From positions 1-64,000 of the forward strand of contig JABMLP010000002.1 in the NCBI GenBank assembly GCA_013176395.1: DNA of 64,000 nt. The letters are read 5' to 3'. The notes beneath the pieces are model-generated. The model was not told the origin of the DNA, did not search any database, and saw only the letters and a program-made list of their open reading frames with translations. Source of the DNA: Venturia oleaginea (Eukaryota > Ascomycota > Dothideomycetes > Venturiales > Venturiaceae). This document shows positions 32,675-43,540 of the stretch, piece after piece (position 1 is the first letter of the stretch; each line of letters begins with the position of its first letter). Position numbers and translations under genes: made by a program.

Positions 32675-33256
32675 TTAGAGACCGCGTACCTCAGCACCTG
32701 GTGGTTTTGGTGCTCTTGTCTGTACCAGATAGCGATAATCTGGAAGTTTGTATGTGATGTACTTGGTGGCCTGGGAAATGACCCACCAGGTCCCTTCACC
32801 AGTCAAGTAATTCCTTGCTCTTTGGAACCACATCCTTGAGTTCTCGCAACTCAGTGTTGGCAGTGGATGCCTGAATTTGTGCTCTGAAGACATATCCTTT
32901 AGTCTTCGTTTCCTGACTCTTGTCGAAGCACTTGTACACCTCTTGTCCTTAGGAGGGTTGTTGTTCCTTTGTTCGATCCTGACCCCGTCAGATCAAACGC
33001 CTGCTCTTATCCTTGGGAGAGTTGGTGTCCCTGTTTGAATGCTGACCCTGTCACATTCAACGCCGTCTCTTATCCTTGGGAGGGACGTAGTTCCCTTTCT
33101 ATCGGTTTAGTCCTGTAGAACCTAGGCAAAACCCAGGCTCATAACCTGTTACGCTGAACGAGCAAAACAAAGTTATTCGGAAGTAGATTCAACACGAACT
33201 TAACGATAGGAGCCGATGAACAGAACAAGCGTCACCCAGTGACTTGACTGTAATGG
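32675..33256 (-). pseudogene. Copia relic: partial LTR, primer-binding site and gag start
   Basis: On the minus strand an LTR end (..GCGTAACA near 33144) is followed by GGTTATGAGCCTGGG, which resembles the primer-binding site of the copia element at 59468. A gag N-terminus follows (32893 downwards: MWFQRARNYLTGEGTWW). The frame is lost near 32675. The LTR side is interrupted by SINE-like copy 2, whose target duplication lies at 33257-33270. Confidence 0.6.
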
Positions 33257-33270
33257 CTAAGGAGGTTAAG

Positions 33271-34876
33271 ATTGATTGATTGATTGATTGATTTTATCCT
33301 ACTCGGTTGCAGCCGCTTAATCACGCAGCTATGTCCGGTTAGGAGGACTTCATCAGACAGCCGACACGTGATAGATTATATAATCCACCGCGCCCCACTT
33401 CGCCCCGTTCACTGAAACAAGACCAGCTGTCCCCTCCGTCCTCCCTCTTTTCCCTTAACCAGTATCTCCAAATGCCCGCTGGCTCTTGTAGATACTGGTT
33501 ATTCTGCTAGTATATCTGTGCTATGTAGACTCAAGAGGCAATGCCTCGTGTTTCGCTATCCTTCTACCTACAGTCTCCCTCTAATGCTCAGCTTTGTCTA
33601 TCTGTTTCGCCTTATCCCTCAAGGCCAATGGGTTCCCTAAGTATGTTTCTGCTTGTGAAAGTTGCCTTGCACCAGATTCCTATGCGGCGGTGTATTTGGT
33701 TGTGTGATGCTGGAGACAATAGTAACCATCGTAGTCGTGATTTCGCTGCTTCGGTGTGATACTCCGGGTATGCCCGTGGACGAGGCTGTCTGGTGGCTGC
33801 CGTATTGTATGGCGCCGATCGTGCTATAGACCTGCCGTCTTATAGTCGGAGCCTATCTGCTGCTAGTCGCTCTCCCTACTTGCTATATCGCGCTCCTACT
33901 CTTGCCAATGCCATAACTGGGACGCAACAGTCTGGGGAGAGGCTCAAGGCTACGTCTGCTGGCTTGTAGGGAGGGGATTTGCCGCCAATAAGCTCCTTCT
34001 ATACGTCCTTACTGCTTACTGTGTTGCGCACCTACTCTTGCCAATGCCATAACTGGGAGGCAACAGTTTGGGGAGAGGCTCAAGGCTCTGGACATCAGCT
34101 TGCAGCAGGACGGTTTGCGGAGACGATAGTAGATGAGGTTCTCTAGCAGCTGCCGTATCGTGTCGCACCGATTGTGTTGTAGACCTGTCGTCTTATAGTC
34201 GGAGCCTATCTGCTGCTAGTCGCTCTCCCTGCTTGCTATATCGCGCACCTACTCTTGCCAATGCCATAACTGGGACGCAACAGTCTGGGGAGAGGCTCAA
34301 GGCTACGTCTGCTAGCTTACAGGGAGGGGATTTGCCGCCAATAGGCTCCTTCTATGCGTCCTTACTACTTACTGTGTCGCGCACCTACTCTTGCCAATGC
34401 CATAACTGGGAGGCAACAGTTTGGGGAGAGGCTCAAGGCTCTGGGCAACAGCTTGTAGCAGGACGGTTTGCCAAGACGTTGGGAGAGGTTGTCTAGTCGT
34501 TGCAGTGGTGTGTGGTGCCGATTGTTGCGCACCGGGCGTCTGGTGTTTGAGTTGTGTTGAAGGTATTGCCGTTCTAGCAGTGACTCGTCGACTCGGAGCG
34601 TTGCAGTGTCATCTGGGGTGATGGACTAGCCGGGAGATAGTGACTAGATGGTTGCTGTTGTCTTTGGTGGACGCATCGTTCGTGTAGCTTGCTCATGTAT
34701 TCGTCTGCTTGCTCTGCCGTGGCCGCGACGGCGACTCTAGAGATATCTCATCGACGCTGAGGGACGCGCGATGGCCTCTAGAGGCCGGAGCGGCCACTGG
34801 CAGAGGTGTTTTGATGATCTTTAGATGATACTTCTGTAAATTCCAAAAATTGAGTTCTCGCTGTGTGTGCTGTTTT
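33271..34876 (-). mobile_element. SINE-like retroposon, copy 2 (~1606 bp)
   Basis: It has a perfect 14-bp target duplication CTAAGGAGGTTAAG (33257-33270 and 34877-34890). It is almost identical to copy 1, which implies recent activity: the small translated frames are the same except for single changes such as FAAWV to FAASV. It is inserted in the copia relic. Confidence 0.87.
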
Positions 34877-34890
34877 CTAAGGAGGTTAAG

Positions 34891-35492
34891 TACACCTATA
34901 TGCATGTCAATGCATTCCTTGGCATCTATCACGTGCACTCTGCCTGAGGTATCAAGGACTGGCATGCCACTGTTCAACAGGATCTTTGTATTTTGCACGC
35001 AGTGAATGGAATTTGCGATTCCACTTTGTACGAAGCTCAGTTTGAGTGGAGATAAAGCGGGATACCCAGTTCTTCCCGACTGATTGTGATTCAGGCGTTG
35101 GTGTTGACATTATCGTAATTATTGTACCATGGGGTGGCCCACTGAGTGGTGAAACACGTTACTCAGTATCGGGAGGCTGACAAAGATCCTGGTACAGATC
35201 GGAAGCAAGGATGCGAAGGCGGGACGGCTTTCGTCCCGTATTCCGAACAAAGGAGCACGATCACATCGCATGCTTCTCTTTGTTGCTTTCACCGCATGCT
35301 TATTCTGGATTTCCCGTTCCGAATGCCATCTGAATTGTCATCTTATGACGCTGCTGTTCGATGGCAATAGCTTTTCACGTCCTGCTTCCATTCTCCGTCA
35401 TCATCTGTTGATATTGCTTCTTCTTTAGGGTCGCAAAAATCGAAAGCGTTCCACTGTAATCGTCTCCAAGATTGCGTCTCGAGTTGACTGTC
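34891..35492. other. Gap before the GMC gene
   Basis: The first ~100 bp probably continue the copia LTR interrupted by SINE-like copy 2. The remainder should hold the GMC promoter. I see no further gene or clear TATA element. Confidence 0.4.
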
Positions 35493-37309
35493 ATGGATAA
35501 CGAATATGACTTTATCGTCATTGGAGGTGAGCAAACCGTGACTCACCCTCTCATTCGCTGACATACCCAAGCGGGAGCGTCTGGCTGCGCGGTTGCATCG
35601 CGTCTAGCTCAAGCTCCTTTTCGACCTTCAGTTTGCCTTCTCGAAGCTGGAAAGCCGAATGGCGTTGAAACATTTCTAAGGTCCGAAGAAAGACTGACGG
35701 TCGCTTTCGATCCCAACTCATTCCCTAATTGGGGTTACAAAACTGTCAAGCAAAATCAACTGTCCGGACAAGAAGTCGATTACAGCCGGGGTCAAGGCCT
35801 GGGTGGAACGACTTCGATCAATTTCGCCGGCTGGATTGTTGGACCCAAGGACGACTATGATGAGTGGGCTCGACTGATGGGAGATGAAGACTTCGAATGG
35901 ACCAATGTGAAGAGATGTCTTGATCGCATCCAGAATGTCCATACTGAATTACCTGCCCCGGAGATGCGCAAGTATGTTAATCCGGGACCTAGCCATAGCA
36001 GCACTGGAGTTGTCGATATCTCGTATGGTGGCCCATGGCCGCACGACATTGGGACTATCTTCGAAGCGGCTGAGCAGGTTGGTATACTAACGAATCCGGA
36101 TATCAACGACGGCGAGCCGCTTGGCCTCGGGCTGGGCTCGCTCAATATCTTCAATGGAAAGAGAAGTACCGCGGCGACAGCGTATCTGCCTCTTTGTTCT
36201 TCGAACCTTACCATTGTCACCGGAGCACACGCAGCCAGGATCTTGATTCAAAATGGCAAAGCTGTGGCTGTTGAGACTGTCGACGGCCGAACGTTTCGTG
36301 CACGCAAGGAAATCATTCTGTCGGGTGGCGCACTGAATAGTCCTCAACTTCTTCTTCTTTCGGGGATTGGTCCAGGCGATGAGCTTGATAAACACAAGAT
36401 TCCTGTCGTTCAAAAATTGCCCATGGTCGGAAAGAACCTCAAAGATCACTGCTATGGGGCAGTCGGCATCGCATTGAAGCAAGATCCTGATTTCAAGGAG
36501 CCTTCTATTCCACCGTTAAATCCAACACCGATGGCTTTTTTGAAAAGTCCAGGTGCGATGGCGTCGGAAGAGTTCAAGAATTTACCACCGACAGTTCGAA
36601 GACATCTTTCGTTGCCAACAGTGCCGAACTTTGAGATTGCAGCTGTAAGTCCCGTTTTGAATGGCTATGCTGTTGTATTCTGAAACTAACGAGCGTCGCC
36701 AGGGCACGCCGTCGCAAATGTTAGCTTATGAACTAAAACCAGGCATCTCCTTTGTGGGTGCCGCGTGTATCTTACAAAATCCACAATCGCACGGCACGGT
36801 GACGTTGTCGTCCTCGAACCCGCTCGATCATCCCATTATCGACCCAAAATTTCTGTCACATCCCTTCGATCGTAAAGCCATGGTTGATGGCATTCGTCAG
36901 ACTCTCCAATTGCTTCGAGCACCTGTTTACGCGGCTAACACCATCGATGTCGTCGGACCACCCCTTGATGCCTCCGACGAAGTCATCTGGGAACATGCGA
37001 AGAAGTTCTTTGGAAGCTCGTGGCATATGAGCTGTACTGTGAGGATGGGAACGAGCAAGGAGAGTGCATGTGTCGATTCGGACTTTAAAGTCTTTGGCGT
37101 TGATGGGCTACGAGTCTGCGATCTGAGTGTCTGTCCATTTGTCACAAAGTAAGTCCAGTACCCTTAAGGGCATGTTACTGAAGCTGAGATTTCCAAGCAA
37201 CCATACCCAAACCACAGCATACATCGTCGGCGAGCTTGCTGCTGAGAAGATAATTCAAGAACACGACTCGGATAAGGTGAACGATCGGACCGACGTTGCA
37301 AAGTCGTAA
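35493..37309 (+). CDS. GMC-family FAD oxidoreductase, 4 exons, ~553 aa
   Basis: This is a flavin-dependent alcohol/choline/glucose-type dehydrogenase or oxidase; the substrate is unknown. Exons are 35493-35526, 35572-36644, 36703-37148 and 37198-37309, all with GT..AG introns of 45-58 bp. Splicing restores the FAD-binding motif FIVIGAGASGCAVASRLA and leads to LLEAG. Further signatures are GLGGTTSINFAGWI, the GMC motif 2 region LSGGALNSPQLLLLSGIGP, and the C-terminal active-site region WHMSCTVRMG with the second site NNHTQTTAY across the last intron. Its length is normal and there is no break. No signal peptide is seen, so it is probably intracellular. Confidence 0.92.
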
Positions 37310-37873
37310 GCACAAAGACCACGTCATGCCCTTAATCCAAGGCCGCTGCGACCATAGCGATCAAAATTTGGGTTGAATTTAGAATGCCCCAATTCGAGAC
37401 AGATCATGACTAATTGCTGGCTGTCTTCTGCAACAAATTCCCAGAATGATCGATCTCCAGCTGGAACCGTTTATACGGATCGTAGGTAATTGACTTCAAG
37501 GCTCCCATGTGCCGTCGTATCTCGTTCGCGTTTTCTATAAATAGGGTCCAGTCTATTTCGAGTCGCGCCATGACCTAAGAGGCTGAAAGAGGTGCTCGTT
37601 CCCGTTTCAGGTTAAGTTCGGAGGGCACCCAAGAATCCAAGTACTATGGTACCGAAAGCTCGTGACAGGGACTGGGTGCTGGACCAACTAGGGCCAGCGG
37701 AGTTATTGATCTCCCCGATGTCGTCGATCCAATTCATTTGCCCACATCCTCGATTTCTTGGTTGCCGGACACTGGTTGCCAACGGATAATTTTGTATCTC
37801 TGGTCGATTCATGTACGAAGGATGGTACGTATGCTCCCTCTTTACTTCACAGTTTCCCAGACGCATATTCGCC
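37310..37873. promoter_or_regulatory. Intergenic region with TATA-like box
   Basis: It separates the GMC gene from the next gene on the same strand. TATAAATAG at 37536-37544 is a good TATA-like match about 330 bp before the chosen ATG. Nothing else is recognised. Confidence 0.35.
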
Positions 37874-38767
37874 ATGGCCAGGCTTGCTCTAATCGTTGCG
37901 CAATTGATTGCACTCGCCTCGATCTCGAAAGCTGCATGCCCACGCGCTGAACTTTTCAAAGCGACTCAAAGCTTCTTCGCGGGCACGATCTCGCAGTCGG
38001 GTCCACGCAGCAAGGGAGATGTCCAACTGGCAAAAAATGCCCAAATCACCGAAAACAATGTGGTCGTGAAAAGCCTTAACGACACCTTATACAGGACAAT
38101 GCTTGGTCTTGAACGCGCCTACCAGATCGAGATTTCCGACGAGGGGAGATGCAACATTGCAAAACTGTTCGTCGCAAAAGAAGCCACTGGACCCGCCATC
38201 GCCAGCATACGCTTGAGACTCTCAGAAGCCAAAGCAACCACGATACAAGAAGTCGAAATCCTGAAGGCTACAAACGGATCCCATGAGATTTTCGCACCGG
38301 AGGCCTTTCCCAATAATATCCCACCCCTTTGGCGCCTCTCCAACCCAAGCGCACTACGAAAAGGCGAACGCAAAAATCTGGAACTTATCGCGAACTCGTA
38401 TCCGGAAGCGCTGCAGGAAGGTAGCAACACGAGGGCCATCGCTGCTGTCGATTGTCCGCGTCTCGAGAACGGGAATCAGACGACGCTCCATTGTGGCGCG
38501 AACATGGATCTCTTCAAGTGGCCGGTGACGAACAGGCGATGGGTCGTGGATACGATGACGGGCGCTGTCATGGGAAGTTTCTTCTTCAATTACAAGGATG
38601 GGAAGGGAAAGCTCGGCCAGACGGGCGGAAAGAATCGTGGACCGGATAGCAAGGTTGGGCTTTGGCTGCATGAGTACTTTCGGATTGTTGATGGGAAAAT
38701 TGTTGAGATTGTTGCGGCGATGAAGACGTTACCTGCGAATTACGAGGATATTTGGGGGGAGGAGTAA
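37874..38767 (+). CDS. Secreted protein with SnoaL-like (DUF8021-type) C-terminus, 297 aa
   Basis: The start ATG at 37874 (context GCCATGGCC) gives a classic signal peptide (MARLALIVAQLIALASISKA, then ACPRAELF). The mature protein has two halves. The C-terminal half holds VDCPRLENGN, TNRRWVVDTMTGAVMG and a final LHEYFRIVDGKIVEIVAAM, the pattern of fungal secreted proteins with a SnoaL-like DUF8021 domain. The fold is assigned by resemblance and the function is not known. An upstream in-frame ATG at 37811 would bury the signal peptide. There is one exon and no defect; it lies 564 bp after the GMC gene. Confidence 0.8.
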   Translation: MARLALIVAQLIALASISKAACPRAELFKATQSFFAGTISQSGPRSKGDVQLAKNAQITENNVVVKSLNDTLYRTMLGLERAYQIEISDEGRCNIAKLFVAKEATGPAIASIRLRLSEAKATTIQEVEILKATNGSHEIFAPEAFPNNIPPLWRLSNPSALRKGERKNLELIANSYPEALQEGSNTRAIAAVDCPRLENGNQTTLHCGANMDLFKWPVTNRRWVVDTMTGAVMGSFFFNYKDGKGKLGQTGGKNRGPDSKVGLWLHEYFRIVDGKIVEIVAAMKTLPANYEDIWGEE

Positions 38768-39004
38768 TAGGACTTCGATAATGCGGTTGCTAATCTGAAT
38801 CGGCTGACGAGGAAAATCTCTCATTGTAAATACGCGATAGTTATCGTCGAATCCGCTTGATAAACCCTAATATTATCTTCATCCTCCTTAAACGCGATTG
38901 ACTTAGATAATCTCTTGTTTTGGAGAAGTTTTTATTACTTACTAGGAGTATAAAACGTATTCCACGACTGAGCCGGCCACTTTTCCTTGGCACGACCAAC
39001 TCAT

Positions 39005-40272
39005 GTTACGACTCTTCAATTTTATCGCTATCGACAATAGATTCCAAGTCTGTCATGCTGCTATCTGATTCAGAAGATATCTCAATATCCTTTTTACACG
39101 TTCACACATCGTTCCCAGTCGCGCCGCAGTTCTCACAGCGCCTTTTGAGTTGGTTGGGCTGTTTCTTGACCACTACTACTACGAGCATTCTTTGATCCCT
39201 GAGGCGCAACAGACGCCTCAGCAGCTACCCGCGCTGCTGCAGTCCCATACTCCGTAGTACCACCTTGCTGGATCCGCTTTCTTTTACGCGATTTTCGCTT
39301 TCTCATTACTGCCAATTGCTCTTCAAGCTCGTGGTTTCGTGCAACAAGTAGGGCGTTCTGGTGCAGCATCGATTCAGCGCCTTTAACAAGCTGTGAAAAG
39401 CCTGCCTGCGCAGTAACTGGTGACCGAGAAAAAGACTCGCTTACGAGCTTGGATTGGGATCCAAATTCATGAGTATTGCTTGGAGTTTTTGACTGCCACG
39501 GCGTTTCTAGGAGACGAGATTCTGGCGGGGTACGTAGCCGTACTTCAAGGCGATTCAACACTACCTGCGCGTTAATAGGGACTAGCCCTACTGCCTCAAA
39601 GGCTTTTCGACAATTCACTTTCGTGAACACGTCGAAAAACGAGTCTTTAAAGGAAGGGAGAAAGCCTTCCTTGTTGATATGGTACACGGGTTGTCGCGCC
39701 AAGTCCCGGATGCGTTGGGAGTACTTGCGCTTTAACGGCGAGAAGCAGACCACGTCAAGGGGCTGGAATATATGCGACGAGTGCGATAGCATGCAGAGGG
39801 TTAGAATCTTATTTTCGAGGCAGTAGTCCTTGAAATCCTGACTGAAATGGCTCTCATGGTTCTCATGGCCGTCCAAGATAAGCAGCCTGTACCCCCCCAC
39901 CTGCCGCGCCTTTGTAAACGCGTCAAAATGCTTCAACCACTCAAGATCAAGCGCGTTGTTTGTCTAGTCGTTCTCGGAGACTGAGAGTGTCACGGCTAGT
40001 AGTAACTAATGAAAGGCGTGAGCAGCAACCAGGTATGGACTAAATGTGATAGTGAACTACAGGTAGCTATGTAAATGGGGGCTGGGGGCAAGGCCTACTT
40101 ATAGGTCTTGCTGGGGCCCATGTACTGTGGCGCCTTGTTAGGTGCTTGGACACTGTGGTTGTTCCAGTAGCCTAGCAAGCCGTCACAGAGAGCTTCCAAT
40201 TCCGTGGTATATCTGCCTCCTCATACCACGCAGAGATGTGAGCGCGTCCTTCATAGATAATGAATGGCGGGG
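39005..40272 (-). pseudogene. Pogo/Fot1-like transposase, broken (copy 2)
   Basis: It is closely related to copy 1, and the C-terminal 270 codons align almost throughout. It retains LLILDGHE, PLDVVCFSPLK and a decayed zinc knuckle (RRCENCGATG.. followed by TGA). A frameshift lies near 39140, where the frame leaves the knuckle. It is interrupted by a solo LTR at 39988-40187 and cut at 40273 by another short element, so the N-terminal half is missing. Confidence 0.85.
39988..40187 (+). repeat. Solo LTR (200 bp) inside the pogo relic
   Basis: It starts TGTCACGGCT, ends AGCCGTCACA, and is flanked by the 5-bp target duplication GAGAG (39983-39987 and 40188-40192). Pogo copy 1 has the uninterrupted target (ACCGAGAGCTTCC), which proves the insertion. 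No internal region is present; the parent family is not seen elsewhere in the window. Confidence 0.9.
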
Positions 40273-40450
40273 TGTGACGGCACGGCATATCCATACGAAG
40301 GCACAAGGCACAAGGCACTTCAGAACATGTCACCGAATTACACTTAGGATCTAAGGTAGAGAGGTAAAAGTTTCGTAAGGAAACTCCGACTAAGTGGAAA
40401 GTGCACGAGCCACGGCACGTGATTTAAGGATCACGTGCCGTGCCGTCACA
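40273..40450. mobile_element. Short element with 14-bp inverted ends (copy A)
   Basis: It is 178 bp, bounded by TGTGACGGCACGGC and GCCGTGCCGTCACA. It contains a near-terminal hairpin, CACGGCACGTGAT, a 6-base loop, ATCACGTGCCGTG. A second copy in opposite orientation lies at 57234-59027. It could be a MITE or the solo LTR of an unknown family. No matching target duplication is visible. Confidence 0.6.
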
Positions 40451-42000
40451 CTACGTGACGCAGGCTTCACGTTTGCAGCAATCAGAGAGAGAAAAACAGC
40501 ACACACAGCGAGAACTCAATTTTTGGAATTTACAGAAGTATCATCTAAAGATCATCAAAACACCTCTGCCAGTGGCCGCTCCGGCTTCTAGAGGCCATCG
40601 CGCGTCCCTCAGCGTCGATGAGATACCTCTAGAGTCGCCGTCGCGGCCACGGCAGAGCAAGCAGACGAATACATGAGCAAGCTACACGAACGATGCGTCC
40701 ACCAAAGACAACAGCAACCATCTAGTCACTATCTTCCGGCTAGTCCATCACCCCAGATGACACTGCAACGCTCCGAGTCGACGAGTCACCGCTAGAACGG
40801 CAATACCTTCAACACAACTCAAACACCAGACGCCCGGTGTGCAACAATCGGCACCACACACCACTGCAACGACTAGACAACCTCTCCCAACGTCTTGGCA
40901 AACCGTCCTGCTACAAGCTGTTGCCCAGAGCCTTGAGCCTCTCCCCAAACTGTTGCCTCCCAGTTATGGCATTGGCAAGAGTAGGTGCGCGACACAGTAA
41001 GTAGTAAGTACGCATAGAAGGAGCCTATTGGCGGCAAATCCTCTCCCTGTAAGCTAGCAGACGTAGCCTTGAGCCTCTCCCCAGACTGTTGCGTCCCAGT
41101 TATGGCATTGGCAAGAGTAGGAGCGCGATATAGCAAGCAGGGAGAGCGACTAGCAGCAGATAGGCTCCGACTATAAGACGGCAGGTCTATAGTACAATCG
41201 GCGCCATACAATACGGCAGCTACCACACAGCCTCGTCCACAGGCATACCCGGAGTATCACACCCAAGCAGCGAAATCACGACCACGATGGTTACTATTGT
41301 CTCCAGCATCACACAACCAAATACACCGCCGCATAGGAATCTGGTGCAAGGCAACTTTCACAAGCAGAAACATACTTAGGGAACCCATTGGCCTTGAGGG
41401 ATAAGGCGAAACAGATAGACAAAGCTGAGCATAAGAGGGAGACTGTAGGTAGAAGGATAGCGAAACACGAGGCATTGCCTCTTGAGTCTACATAGCACAG
41501 ATATACTAGCAGAGTAACCAGTATCTACAAGAGCCAGCGGGCATTTGGAGATACTGGTTAAGGGAAAAGAGGGAGGACGGAGGGGACAGCTGGTCTTGTT
41601 TCAGTGAACGGGGCGAAGTGGGGCGCGGTGGATTATATAATCTATCACGTGTCGGCTGTCTGATGAAGTTCTCCTAACTGGACATAGCTGCGTGATTAAG
41701 CGGCTGCAACCGTGTAGGATAAAATCAATCAATCAATCAATGCAGCAATCAGAGATTACTTTCTTTCACTCAAACCTCTTCTTCAAGTTGATATCTCTCT
41801 ACGTCAAATTTAGAAAGCTATCGCTTTTGGCCACCCTATAACGCAGAAAAAGGGCCATGTGGGATTCAAACCCCTCCTCTCCGAAGAACAGGTTGATGAG
41901 CTTGAAGCCTTTGTCACCGCCTGTAAAAAGAACCGCCTCATGTTGATGAAATAAGGGCTGTGCAGGAAAGTATTCATTGAAGACTTAAAGGAAACAGCTT
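40443..42000 (+). pseudogene. Tc1-like transposase N-terminus relic, split by SINE-like copy 3
   Basis: Removing the insertion joins TLRDAGFTFAAIR to DYF, then KKGHVGFKPLLSEEQVDELEAF. This is the pattern of the helix-turn-helix DNA-binding region of Tc1-like transposases. There is a TAG at about 41811 and no catalytic domain. It ends near 41960. Confidence 0.5.
40489..41740 (+). mobile_element. SINE-like retroposon, copy 3 (~1252 bp, contracted)
   Basis: It has a 15-bp target duplication TGCAGCAATCAGAGA (40474-40488 and 41741-41755). It has the same 5' start and (AATC)n tail as the other copies but lacks about 355 bp. Only one of the two internal tandem units is present, so it either lost a unit by recombination or represents the single-unit form. 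Confidence 0.87.
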
Positions 42001-42201
42001 GTGGAGGGAAGAAAAGATTGAATGGCTCACTGTCCTAAGTGATGGCATAACGCCTGACTATATACACATAACTGTAGAAAATTCTAGAAGTGAATGTATG
42101 AGTTCATCGCAGATCCTCAGTGTGGAGTATATGAACTTCATATGATGCCGAGACAGTCCTAACCCAAGCTGTTTCAACACATGTCCTATCTAGAACTCTC
42201 A

Positions 42202-42723
42202 TGTTACGGGGAACTCGTTTCTCAACACAGTTGATTATGTCAAGACCTTCTTGACGCCTGTGTTCTCTTGTTCTGGTCCGCGGGTTTGGGGTAAGGGCAA
42301 TATCAGTCTGGAAGTACTTACCTTAAGTACCTTTCCTTGCTCAGGTTCTTTGGAGGCTCACTAGATCCTAGCCGTCCGATGTATCTCCCAATTCAATTGT
42401 CGTCTAACCGATTTGATCCTCAGATCAATCCTGAACGCTTGTCGGTTAGTATGAAGGTTGGGGGTGGGCTTGCTTCGTGTGCATATGACTTGTGCTTGAT
42501 TGTATCTAAGTAAAAGGTCGTTACTGTAGTAGGTTGAAGAAGCTCCTATGTGAGAAACATAACATGAGATAACCACGAAGAGAGAAAGGAAAGTCCGTCC
42601 AACGTCCTCCCTATATACCCTTCTGGTTCTGGGTGCCAAGGTGTATTCCCACACTTCCCACACTGTGGGCAATGCCAAGTGCTGTGGGAACTGTGGGAAT
42701 ATCACGTGACTCTTGCACGTACT
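42202..42723 (-). repeat. Gypsy 3' LTR
   Basis: It begins TGTTACGGGGAACTCG on the plus strand and matches 55100-55582. Its inner end is obscured by the YR element that begins at 42724. The left flank (ATCTAGAACTCTCA) cannot be paired with a target duplication because the other LTR is truncated. Confidence 0.8.
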
Positions 42724-42841
42724 ATGCTAGTGTCTATCTGGTGGAGCAAGGGCCTCGTCCGACCAAGCGACAACAACAACATGGCGATCTCGCATATCGC
42801 ACGACTTCTGAGCCCTCTGAGGCTCGTCTTGTATCTAGATT
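42724..42841 (+). repeat. Split direct repeat A1 (118 bp)
   Basis: ATGCTAGTGTCTATCTGG to CTTGTATCTAGATT. It is identical by eye to A2 at 48611-48728 and marks the left end of the YR element. Confidence 0.9.
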
Positions 42842-43107
42842 GTTGTTGTAGGACTCGTCCTTCATCCCGATATTCTCCTTATCGTCCTACGAGTCTTTCC
42901 CGCCGCTGCGCGCGCCGCGCTTAGCCGTTCACCGCTTCTCGACAGACTTTTCAAGTACACCGCTGGCCTCGACGACGTCTTGGGCATCGTTATATTGCAC
43001 CAGCATCAGAAATCCCTTCCAAAGAGCTCCTTGGCATCTCTAGGGCTCTGTACTTATTAACAGAGCTGACCTGCTAACGATTTTAAATAGTTATACCGCT
43101 TTCTTTA

Positions 43108-43540
43108 TGCCTCCGAAGAAGGATATCACCGCGTCGGTTCCTATCAACTTATCCCTACCACCGGGTCACTCTACTCGCTCCTCTCGTACCCGATCCCCCT
43201 CTATTGTCTTCGAGACCCAGAGGTCATCTTCACGGTCGCGATCAACAATGCCCAGGCCGCTGAGGCTCGCGCCGTAGAGGCTCACAGGCTAAGGATGGAC
43301 CGCGAAAAGGAGGAGCGCGACCTCCAGATGCAGGTCAAACGCGAAGAAGCGGCGGCGCGCCTTGCAAAAATTAGGGAGGGCTCTTTACTAGAACTACCGC
43401 ATGGCACCAGTCGTCCGGGGGCGACTGAGCCGGATAACAGTACGGACTCACGTACGGCGCCTCCATCGGGATCCGCGAGCCTCATACGATTCGCGTACGC
43501 GGCGTTTCGAACAACTACTTCTCCGACGAGGCGACCGTAG
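43108..43540 (+). pseudogene. YR element gag-like remnant
   Basis: An ATG at 43108 gives ~55 codons rich in Ser/Arg and ends at a TAG. A second frame picks up near 43230 and runs to 43540 through a charged coiled-coil-like stretch (EEAAARLAKIREG). Together they look like a shortened, frameshifted gag. It overlaps the start of the RT frame in another frame. Confidence 0.45.
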
